5,754 nucleotides of DNA from Nitrosomonadales bacterium (lineage in GTDB: Bacteria; Pseudomonadota; Gammaproteobacteria; Burkholderiales; SG8-41): NCBI GenBank assembly GCA_009885185.1, contig VFLF01000483.1, positions 1 to 5,754 of the forward strand, read 5' to 3'. The position numbers were made by a program, and so were the translations under genes. The notes beneath the pieces were generated by a model. That model saw nothing but the letters and a program-made list of their open reading frames with translations. It had not been told where the DNA came from and ran no database searches. Of this stretch, positions 1 to 5,493 are shown piece after piece (the stretch's first letter is position 1; each line of letters begins with the position of its first letter).

Positions 1-1
1 C

Positions 2-169
2 GGCGGCGAAATCACCTTGCGCGACGGGCAGGCCGCGTTCGCGGCGTTGCGTGTGCGCGCGCCGCCGCGCCTGCTGACGATGGAACCGTGGTTTTTCAGC
101 ATGCACTCGTTCATCGACCGGCGCGCGGCGGCAGTGGCCGACTCGTTGCTGGGGCCGAACGTGCCGTAG
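2..169 (+). CDS. 3' end of an unrecognised protein-coding gene (partial)
   Basis: Fifty-five sense codons enter from the left edge and end at a TAG at 167-169. The frame is supported by codon use: about 50 of the 55 codons end in G or C, as expected of a real gene in this GC-rich genome, whereas the other + frame open here, which runs on past this stop, has no recognisable protein. The visible C-terminus is rich in Ala and Arg and contains an aromatic patch, EPWFFSMHSFIDRR, followed by an Ala-rich helix-like tail ending in LLGPNVP. I do not recognise the family and see no catalytic motif, membrane segment or signal. The gene converges on the exonuclease gene at 205-1617 with only 35 nt between the two stop codons, and no clear terminator hairpin lies between them. 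Confidence 0.65.
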   Translation, partial: GGEITLRDGQAAFAALRVRAPPRLLTMEPWFFSMHSFIDRRAAAVADSLLGPNVP

Positions 170-204
170 CACCAAGCTACGATGGCGCGATGCCGCGACA
201 GTGC

Positions 205-1617
205 TCAGGCGGCCAGCCGAATGATCTCCGTGCCGCGCGGCGGCTTGGTGAGAAACCGTTTGAGTATCTTGTAGGTATCCACGTCGAACACCGGCGCCGA
301 TCGCGTATCGGCGAGATCGTGCAACTCGGCCTCGCTGCGCACGGTGCCCAAGTAGCACCAGCGGTCCAGCACGTGCAACTCGGTGTTGTCGCTGTCTGGT
401 GTGACTTCGCGTATGCCGATGCGACCCTGAAACGGCCACGGCAGTGTGCGCAGCGATCCCAGCGCTTCTTTCAGGCGCATCGCGTGCTGCGCGGGCGACT
501 CCAGCCCGATGCAGGCGCCGCGGCAGCGTTTGATCTGGTGGGCGAAACATGCGCCGTCGCGTTTCTCCAGACTCAGCAGTATGTTGCACAAGCCGTGCGT
601 GGCGGCGATTTCGCGCAGCGCCTCGATCGCCGTCGGGCGCGAGCGGAACAAGCCATACAACTCGCCAAAGCGCGCCGGGTCGATATCGCCGGCGGTGACC
701 AGTTGCGGCGCGCTGCCGATGTCCCCTGACTCGTCACTATGGCGCCAGTGCCAGGCGCACAACTGCGAGTTGCGGCGCAATTGCCGGTTATGCACCGGCG
801 AAAGCTGCTTCACCAGTTGGGCTTCGAGCAGCAGCGCACCCAATTCACCGGCGGTCTGCCGCCAGTCGATTCGCTTGATCTGGCGCGCGATCTGCATATC
901 CTTGTTGACGCGGTGATCGCCGGAAAAATGTGCCATCACGCGCGAGCGCATGTTGATGCTTTTTCCCACGTACAGCATCACGTCGTTGTCGCCGTAAAAA
1001 AAATACACGCCCGGCGCCTGTGGAATATTGTCGAAAACAAGGTCGGGCAAACCCGCCGGCACGGTTTGCGTTTTGACGAGCTTTTCAACCGCGGCGCGCA
1101 CGGCATCGGCGCCGCGCTCCGCGGTCCATTTTTGTGCCAGCAGCCACAACACTTTGGCGTCGCCCAGCGCGCGATGGCGCGCCTCGCAATTGAGTCCGTG
1201 GCGTTCAAGCAGCGTATCGAGGTTATGGCGCGGATGCTCGGGATAGAGCTTACGCGAGAGTTTGACCGTACACAGCACGCGCGCGGTAAACGTGATGCCA
1301 CAGCGGCTGAATTCGTTTTTCAGAAAGCCGTAGTCAAAGCGCGCGTTGTGCGCGACGAATAACTTGCCTTCCAGCCGTTGCAACACATCCTGCTGGATGT
1401 CTTCAAACAGCGGCGCGTCCGCCACCATCCGGTTATTGATGCCGGTCAAGGCCTGAATCGCCGGCGGAATACTCATTTGCGGATTCACCAGCGTGGACCA
1501 CTCGCTGATAACTTGCCCGTGATGGACCTCGATAATGCCGATTTCCGTGATGCGATCATGGGTGGCGGTGGCGCCGGTGGTTTCCAGATCGACGAATACG
1601 AGGTGTTGGTCGAGCAT
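205..1617 (-). CDS. DnaQ-like 3'-5' exonuclease fused to a UvrC/Cho-like GIY-YIG nuclease domain
   Basis: A 470-residue two-nuclease fusion. Residues 1-165 form a DEDDh exonuclease domain of the DNA polymerase III epsilon type: Exo I VDLETTG (Asp10, Glu12), Exo II HNARFD (Asp95) and Exo III HRALGD (His148, Asp153), so all five catalytic residues are present. Residues 196-280 form a GIY-YIG domain like that of UvrC and Cho: GVY at 203-205, YVG at 216-218, Arg224/Arg226, Glu265 in LLLEAQLVK and Asn277. Farther on, Cys344, Cys357, Cys365 and Cys369 reproduce the spacing of the four cysteines of UvrC, where they bind an Fe-S cluster. The expected role is DNA repair: incision by the GIY-YIG domain with trimming by the exonuclease, in the cytoplasm. 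This domain order is known in proteobacteria and actinobacteria, but the biological role is poorly settled. The ATG at 1617 gives a full exonuclease domain, though no good ribosome binding site precedes it. A T8 run (coding strand) lies in the GIY-YIG coding region. Confidence 0.93.
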   Translation of the reverse strand: MLDQHLVFVDLETTGATATHDRITEIGIIEVHHGQVISEWSTLVNPQMSIPPAIQALTGINNRMVADAPLFEDIQQDVLQRLEGKLFVAHNARFDYGFLKNEFSRCGITFTARVLCTVKLSRKLYPEHPRHNLDTLLERHGLNCEARHRALGDAKVLWLLAQKWTAERGADAVRAAVEKLVKTQTVPAGLPDLVFDNIPQAPGVYFFYGDNDVMLYVGKSINMRSRVMAHFSGDHRVNKDMQIARQIKRIDWRQTAGELGALLLEAQLVKQLSPVHNRQLRRNSQLCAWHWRHSDESGDIGSAPQLVTAGDIDPARFGELYGLFRSRPTAIEALREIAATHGLCNILLSLEKRDGACFAHQIKRCRGACIGLESPAQHAMRLKEALGSLRTLPWPFQGRIGIREVTPDSDNTELHVLDRWCYLGTVRSEAELHDLADTRSAPVFDVDTYKILKRFLTKPPRGTEIIRLAA

Positions 1618-1623
1618 TTGTTT

Positions 1624-1651
1624 GTGTGAGGTGTGGGGCGTGAGGTGTGCG
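1624..1651. repeat. Degenerate heptamer tandem repeat, four units
   Basis: Four consecutive 7-mers follow one another: GTGTGAG (1624-1630), GTGTGGG (1631-1637), GCGTGAG (1638-1644) and GTGTGCG (1645-1651). The first and third units are close enough that the 10-mer GTGAGGTGTG occurs twice, 14 nt apart. The array lies in the gap between the divergent exonuclease and greB genes, just upstream of the exonuclease start on the - strand, where a ribosome binding site would normally be. Imperfect heptamer arrays of this kind occur between genes in several proteobacteria; their function is not known to me. It could also be low-complexity drift. Confidence 0.55.
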
Positions 1652-1701
1652 GGAATTCTAATTCAGAAGTGCTGTCTGACATACGCTAATTTCGCTAAAC
1701 T

Positions 1702-2256
1702 ATGCGCATGAAAACAATCGCCGTGCCCGTGGTTGACGGGGAAGATGACGACGAGGCGTCGCCGCTGCCGCGTGGCGTCAAGAATTACATGACACCACAG
1801 GGCTACGCGCGCCTCAAGAACGAATTGACGCAGTTGCTCAAAGTCGAGCGGCCCGACTTGGTCAAAGTGGTGCATTGGGCGGCGGGCAACGGCGACCGAT
1901 CCGAGAACGGCGATTACCTCTACGGCAAAAAGCGCCTGCGCGAAATCGATCGGCGCATTCGTTATCTCACGCGCCGTCTTGATAACTCCGAAGTGGTTGA
2001 TCCCGCCGCGCGCGGCGACACGGATCAGGTTTATTTCGGCGCCACGGTGGATTATCTGGATGACGCCGGTGAGACGCATACCGTGACCATCGTCGGGTTG
2101 GATGAGGTGGACACGGCGCGCGGCCACGTAAGCTGGATTTCGCCGATAGCCGGCGCGTTGATCAAACACGGCACGGGTGATACCGTATTGCTGCGCACCC
2201 CGGCGGGCGCGCGCAAAATTGAAATCGTGGATGTCCGATACGAGGCGCTTAGTTGA
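1702..2256 (+). CDS. greB: Transcription elongation factor GreB
   Basis: The product binds in the secondary channel of RNA polymerase and stimulates cleavage of backtracked transcripts, rescuing stalled elongation complexes. The 184 residues fit GreB after allowing for an acidic N-terminal extension (residues 12-18, DGEDDDE). Residues 28-95 form the coiled-coil hairpin. Its tip carries NGDRSEN with the two acidic residues Asp65 and Glu68 that position the catalytic metal, followed by KKRLREIDRRIRYLTRRL, a GreB hallmark. Residues from about 104 form the FKBP-like C-terminal domain, with WISPIAGALI and the typical end of the fold. An in-frame TAA at 1696-1698 fixes the start at the ATG at 1702 or the one at 1708. 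Neither has a Shine-Dalgarno sequence. The stop codon overlaps the start of the next gene, so the two are probably cotranscribed and translationally coupled. Confidence 0.94.
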   Translation: MRMKTIAVPVVDGEDDDEASPLPRGVKNYMTPQGYARLKNELTQLLKVERPDLVKVVHWAAGNGDRSENGDYLYGKKRLREIDRRIRYLTRRLDNSEVVDPAARGDTDQVYFGATVDYLDDAGETHTVTIVGLDEVDTARGHVSWISPIAGALIKHGTGDTVLLRTPAGARKIEIVDVRYEALS

Positions 2257-3263
2257 GTAACCCGATGAGCAAAGTCGCGAACTCCCCTTCGTTTTTCAGC
2301 GTCGCGCTGTCCACCTGGCGCGCCGTCAACACGCCCTATACGCAGGCGGGCCGCAGCGACGAGCTACCCAGTGGCATCGTCAAGTTGAGCATCAAGGCGA
2401 TACCCGGCGCGCGCAGCGCCGACACGCTGGGCGCGGAACGCGAAGGCACCGGCGTTGTGATCGACGCCGGCGGACTGATACTCACGGTGGGTTATCTGGT
2501 GATCGAGGCGGGGTCGATACTCGCGATGACGCCGGACGGCGGCGTGTATCCCGCCACCGTGGTCGGCTTCGATCACGCCAGCGGTTTTGGCTTGCTGCGC
2601 ACACAGGCCAGCGCCGCGAAGCAACCCTTGAAGCTAGGCGACTCGTCCAAACTCAAAACACTGCAAAGCGTACGCATTGCCGCGCACGCAGACGCGGGTG
2701 GCGTGTCGCCGGCCTGCGTGTCGTCGCGCCGCCGATTTGCCGGCTGGTGGGAATACATGATCGACGACGCGATTTTCACCGCGCCGCCGCGCGGCGAGCA
2801 CAGCGGCGCGGCACTGCTCGATGACAACGGCGCCTTGCTCGGCATCGCCTCGCTATGGGTGAGCGACACGCTCGCCACCGGCGTGGCATTCCCCGGCAAT
2901 ATGTTCATCCCGATCAACCTGCTCAAGCCGATACTCGGCGATTTGGTTGCGCACGGCAGGAGACAAACCCCGGCGCGCCCGTGGCTCGGCATCTATACCG
3001 AAGACATCGAAGGCCACGTGGTCGTCACACGCACGCTGCGCGACGGCCCGGCCGACCGCTCCGGCATCAAGCGCGGTGATATCGTGCTGGGCGTGGCCGG
3101 CCACTCCATCGGCAGCCAAACCGAGTTTTACGAACGCCTGTGGGCCAGCGGCCAGGCCGGCGACGATGTGACACTGCACGTGCTGCACGACAAAAAAGTG
3201 AAGCACTACGTGGTGTATTCGGCGGATCGTACGGATTATTTCAAGCCTTGGGCGGTGCGGTGA
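2253..3263 (+). CDS. HtrA/DegP-like trypsin-fold protein with C-terminal PDZ domain, probable pseudoprotease
   Basis: A 336-residue protein of S1C (HtrA/DegP) architecture. The trypsin-like double barrel spans about residues 40-230, with GTGVVID at 66-71, a P-A-T-V-V-G-F-D strand at 100-107, HSGAALLDDNG at 183-193 and GVAFPGNMFIPI at 210-221. A PDZ domain follows at about 243-322 (WLGIYTED, GPADRSGIKRGDIVLGVAG). Against DegP, the catalytic His site (TNxHVV) reads TVGYLV with Tyr81; the Asp site (RSDIALI) reads ASGFGLL with Gly111; Ser184 is kept. Proteolysis by the usual triad is therefore unlikely, and a binding or scaffold role is inferred. There is no clear signal peptide or membrane segment, so export is uncertain. 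The TTG at 2253 overlaps the greB stop and has GAGG 7 nt upstream (2242-2245). The alternative ATG at 2265 would shorten the protein by four residues. Family assignment is firm; function is not. Confidence 0.88.
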   Translation: MSNPMSKVANSPSFFSVALSTWRAVNTPYTQAGRSDELPSGIVKLSIKAIPGARSADTLGAEREGTGVVIDAGGLILTVGYLVIEAGSILAMTPDGGVYPATVVGFDHASGFGLLRTQASAAKQPLKLGDSSKLKTLQSVRIAAHADAGGVSPACVSSRRRFAGWWEYMIDDAIFTAPPRGEHSGAALLDDNGALLGIASLWVSDTLATGVAFPGNMFIPINLLKPILGDLVAHGRRQTPARPWLGIYTEDIEGHVVVTRTLRDGPADRSGIKRGDIVLGVAGHSIGSQTEFYERLWASGQAGDDVTLHVLHDKKVKHYVVYSADRTDYFKPWAVR

Positions 3264-3331
3264 TCGGTCTGGTGATCCGGCTGCGTTAGGATTTTCCTTT
3301 TGCGCTTTATCGATCTGCGCATTTAATGGTA

Positions 3332-3380
3332 AATGGCGGCTATCGGCGAATACCTGCCATTCCCGCCGATCGACCATCGG
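3332..3380. repeat. Overlapping inverted repeats in the convergent intergenic region
   Basis: Three inverted repeats are packed in 49 nt between the converging HtrA-like and LysR genes. AATGGC (3332-3337) pairs with GCCATT (3356-3361). ATCGGCG (3342-3348) pairs with CGCCGAT (3364-3370). CCGAT (3366-3370) pairs with ATCGG (3376-3380). The first two interlock, so they could form an H-type pseudoknot or alternative hairpins. No T tract follows on either strand, so a standard intrinsic terminator is not supported. The rest of the 162-nt gap (3264-3425) shows no gene. Confidence 0.35.
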
Positions 3381-3425
3381 GAGCAATCCGTCCGGGAACG
3401 GTTTGATTGGCGACTTATTTCCACG

Positions 3426-4343
3426 CTACTTGATCAGCCGGATGTACTCGCTTCTCATCCAGGCATTGCCCGGCTCGCGGTGGAAGCGTTCGTGCCAATA
3501 CAAGGTCAGGCGCCACTTTGGGAGCCGGATGGGTGGCGGGAAAACCTTGATGTTGGAATACCGCGCCATGGCCTGTGCCAGGCTGGCGGGAATCGTGGCG
3601 ATCAGGTCGGTGCTGGTGATCAGTGCCAGGACGCCATGGAAATGCGATATCTGCACCGCGATGCGCGCATTCACGGCGCGGCTGGTCAGCGCCCGCTCGA
3701 TATTCCGGCCATGTTGAGATGCGCCCAACGGCAGGACAAGGATGTGCTCCGCGGCCTTGAACTGCCTCACGCTGAGCGTGTTGCCAATGCGCGGATGGTT
3801 TGCGCCTGCCACGCAGGCGTATTCGGCCTCGCGTAGCGGGTGGCTGCGCACGCTGGCGCCAAGATCGTAATCGCCGGTGACCATGTCCACCTCGCCATTG
3901 GCGAGAGCGTCGCGCAGCAACGCGGCGGGGACTTGCCGGGTATGGAGGCGTATGTGGGGTGCGATGGTACGGAATTCTTGTACCAATATCGGCAGTTGAG
4001 TCCCTTCGGCGGGATCGCCCATCCCGATGTTGAATATTCGCGTCGAGGTGGCCGGATCGAAAGTCTTGCGGCTGAGCCCTCCGCGGATCGCCGCCAAGCC
4101 CTCGATGAGCGCCGGTGCAATCTCGTTCGCCAGCGGCGTGGGCTGCAGGCCACGGGACAAGCGCACGAACAGCGGATCCTTGAAAGTCAGTCGCAGCCTG
4201 CCCAATGCATGGCTCATGGCGGGCTGGCTCAAACCCAGCCGTTTGCCGGCCGTGGTCAGGTTGCGCGACCCGTAGATCGCATCGAAAACAACCAGCAGGT
4301 TCAGATCGATGCGGCCGCCGACGGTATCGATTCCAAATTTCAT
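3426..4343 (-). CDS. LysR-type transcriptional regulator
   Basis: A 305-residue regulator of the usual family length. The N-terminal winged helix-turn-helix lies at about residues 13-72: DLNLLVVFDAIY, then LTTAGKRLGLSQPAMSHALGRLR (HTH about 29-51), then DPLFVR and RGLQPTP. This wording is closest to the NodD/NahR/LinR branch, whose members often respond to aromatic or carboxylic compounds; that placement is from memory of the motifs. The periplasmic-binding-protein-like effector domain fills about residues 95-300. The ATG at 4343 was chosen because GGGAGGG (complement of 4348-4354) lies 4-5 nt upstream and the protein then begins just before the DLNLL helix. An ATG 15 codons earlier (4388) has no comparable site. 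The gene is divergent from the binding-protein genes starting at 4479, the classic layout for a LysR regulator and its target. The effector is unknown. Confidence 0.93.
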   Translation of the reverse strand: MKFGIDTVGGRIDLNLLVVFDAIYGSRNLTTAGKRLGLSQPAMSHALGRLRLTFKDPLFVRLSRGLQPTPLANEIAPALIEGLAAIRGGLSRKTFDPATSTRIFNIGMGDPAEGTQLPILVQEFRTIAPHIRLHTRQVPAALLRDALANGEVDMVTGDYDLGASVRSHPLREAEYACVAGANHPRIGNTLSVRQFKAAEHILVLPLGASQHGRNIERALTSRAVNARIAVQISHFHGVLALITSTDLIATIPASLAQAMARYSNIKVFPPPIRLPKWRLTLYWHERFHREPGNAWMRSEYIRLIK

Positions 4344-4371
4344 GTCGCCCTCCCTTGCCATATTCACAGTG

Positions 4372-4399
4372 ATATTCACACATGGCATGTAGCGAATAT
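4372..4399. promoter_or_regulatory. Dyad in the LysR-divergent intergenic region, candidate LysR recognition site
   Basis: The outer arms ATATTC (4372-4377) and GAATAT (4394-4399) are exact complements. The inner arms ACATG (4380-4384) and CATGT (4386-4390) are exact complements around a single G. The two pairs are centred within half a base of each other. Relative to the proposed start of the binding-protein transcript (about 4446), the dyad is centred near -61. LysR-family recognition sites usually sit near -65, so the position fits. Which regulator binds is inferred from location only. Confidence 0.5.
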
Positions 4400-4408
4400 T
4401 AACAATTC
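4394..4408. promoter_or_regulatory. GAAT-N7-ATTC inverted repeat, candidate LysR activation subsite
   Basis: A 15-nt interrupted palindrome, GAAT (4394-4397), seven bases, ATTC (4405-4408). It is centred at 4401, about -45 from the proposed transcript start, and shares its left arm with the larger dyad just upstream. Spacing and position fit the activation-binding subsite of LysR regulators. The arms are AT-rich and short, so chance occurrence is possible. Confidence 0.35.
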
Positions 4409-4410
4409 AT

Positions 4411-4439
4411 TTGTCTAGTCGTCCGGCGCGGCTTATCTT
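4411..4439 (+). promoter_or_regulatory. Probable sigma70 promoter of the binding-protein unit
   Basis: The -35 element TTGTCT (4411-4416) and the -10 element TATCTT (4434-4439) each match the consensus at four of six bases and are separated by the optimal 17 nt. Transcription would start near A4446, leaving a leader of about 33 nt. The imperfect hexamers suit an activator-dependent promoter. GGCGC (4425-4429) and GCGCC (4441-4445) form an inverted repeat around the -10 element. Confidence 0.5.
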
Positions 4440-4467
4440 GGCGCCATTGTTTCTGTGACCATCTGAC

Positions 4468-4474
4468 AAGGAGG
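4468..4474 (+). promoter_or_regulatory. Strong ribosome binding site for the Bug-family gene
   Basis: AAGGAGG lies 4 nt before the ATG at 4479. It is a near-perfect match to the anti-Shine-Dalgarno sequence and fixes that start. Confidence 0.85.
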
Positions 4475-4478
4475 CGAA

Positions 4479-5444
4479 ATGGTATACCGATTATTCTGCA
4501 CCGTTGCATGCGCACTGCTCGGTGTGGGGAATGCATTTTCGCAGGCGGGTTACCCCGAGAAGTCGATCCGCATCATCGTTGCCTACCCGTCCGGCGGCTC
4601 ACCGGATTTCGTGGCACGCCTGCTCGGCCAGAAATTCTCCGCAGCATTGGGAAAGCCCGTCGTGATCGACAACCTGCCCGGCGCGTCGGGCAGTATCGGG
4701 GCAGACCGCGTCGCCAAAGCGGCGCCGGATGGCTACACGCTGGGATTCCTCGCCAGCCCGGAGGTTGCCATCAATCCCAGCTTGTTCAAGCTGGCGTACG
4801 ACCCGCAGAAGGATTTCTCCCCGGTTTCGCAGGTGACCCGAGGGGTGAATATCCTGGTGGTGAACAACGCCCTGCCGGTGAAGACTGTCGAGGAACTGGT
4901 GAAGCTGGCAAAAGCGCGGCCGGGCGAGATTACTTTCGCCTCCAGCGGCACCGGCACCACGCCCCACCTGTCGGGTGAATTGTTCAAGTCCGCGGCGCGA
5001 ATCGACATCCGGCACATTCCCTACAAGGGCGTCGTCGTGGCGATTCCCGACCTGGTTGCCGGCCGCGTCGTGATGGCATTCACCCAGCCAAGCTTTGTAG
5101 TGCCCATGGTGAGCGAGGGGAAGTTGCGCGCACTCGCGGTGACCTCGTTGAAGCGTCATTCGGCGTTCCCGCAGGTGCCGACCATTGCCGAGTCGGGCTA
5201 TGCGGGCTTTGAGGTCGTGGGGTTTCAGGGATTGGTCGCGCCCGCCGGGACCCCGGCTGCAGTCGTCAGCAAGCTCCATCTCGAAACCCTCAAGGCGCTC
5301 GAATCCGACATGCGCGCCAAATTGACCGACGCCGGTTCGGAGGCCGCCGGCAGCAAATCACCCGCCGAATTCGCGGCGCTCATTAAGTCCGAGATCCCGC
5401 GGTGGGCGAAGGTGATCAAGGATGCCGGCATCAAGGTGGAGTAA
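4479..5444 (+). CDS. Bug-family (TctC-like) tripartite tricarboxylate transporter substrate-binding protein
   Basis: A periplasmic solute-binding protein of 321 residues, the standard family length. Residues 1-23 are a Sec signal peptide: a short basic start, the hydrophobic stretch LFCTVACALLGVG, and cleavage probably after SQA (residue 23) or AFS (residue 21). There is no lipobox. Family motifs follow in order: YPSGGSPDFVARLL (36-49), NLPGASGSIGAD (65-76), APDGYTL (82-88), FASSGTGTTPHLSGELF (153-169), IPYKG (180-184), DLVAGRV (191-197) and PTIAESGY farther on. Bug proteins bind small acids such as citrate, aspartate, glutamate, nicotinate or aromatic carboxylates; the ligand here cannot be deduced. 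No TctA or TctB membrane subunit is in the window, and many Bug genes in Burkholderiales are similarly orphaned. The gene is divergent from a LysR regulator and is followed 49 nt later by an ABC-type binding protein, probably on the same transcript. Confidence 0.95.
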   Translation: MVYRLFCTVACALLGVGNAFSQAGYPEKSIRIIVAYPSGGSPDFVARLLGQKFSAALGKPVVIDNLPGASGSIGADRVAKAAPDGYTLGFLASPEVAINPSLFKLAYDPQKDFSPVSQVTRGVNILVVNNALPVKTVEELVKLAKARPGEITFASSGTGTTPHLSGELFKSAARIDIRHIPYKGVVVAIPDLVAGRVVMAFTQPSFVVPMVSEGKLRALAVTSLKRHSAFPQVPTIAESGYAGFEVVGFQGLVAPAGTPAAVVSKLHLETLKALESDMRAKLTDAGSEAAGSKSPAEFAALIKSEIPRWAKVIKDAGIKVE

Positions 5445-5482
5445 ATGGAAGCGCGCCTGCGTGCTGCACGAACCTTACAAAC

Positions 5483-5487
5483 AGGAG
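5483..5487 (+). promoter_or_regulatory. Ribosome binding site for the Tat-exported binding protein
   Basis: AGGAG lies 6 nt before the ATG at 5494, within a 49-nt gap that shows no separate promoter or terminator. This supports the start and cotranscription with the gene upstream. Confidence 0.75.
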
Positions 5488-5493
5488 ATAGCC

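Noticed and set aside
88..1362. Long + strand frames (88-729, 739-1362) opposite the exonuclease gene
   Set aside because: Antisense shadows with biased Ala/Arg/His composition; the - strand frame has complete nuclease motifs.
1663..2169. 168-codon - strand frame opposite greB
   Set aside because: Antisense shadow; greB is unmistakable on the + strand.
2785..2796. Perfect 12-nt palindrome CGCCGCGCGGCG just before the Ser184 codon
   Set aside because: Composed only of G and C inside a GC-rich coding region; chance symmetry is likely.
3301..3321. TGCGC/GCGCA inverted repeat followed by TTT, as a terminator of the HtrA-like gene
   Set aside because: Only five base pairs, an 11-nt loop and no real T tract.
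3415..4383. Open frame of 322 codons on the - strand overlapping the LysR gene almost entirely
   Set aside because: The translation is Arg/Pro-rich low complexity without a family; it is the shifted frame of a GC-rich LysR gene that has clear domain support.
4344..4388. Earlier ATG (4388) for the LysR gene, adding 15 residues
   Set aside because: No ribosome binding site before it; the ATG at 4343 has GGGAGGG at the right spacing, and the extension would place coding sequence over the putative operator.
4599..5279. 226-codon - strand frame opposite the Bug-family gene
   Set aside because: Antisense shadow rich in His, Arg and Gly, with no recognisable domain.
5460..5470. Small palindrome CGTGC-T-GCACG between the two binding-protein genes, as a terminator
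   Set aside because: The stem is only four or five pairs and no T run follows; more likely incidental.
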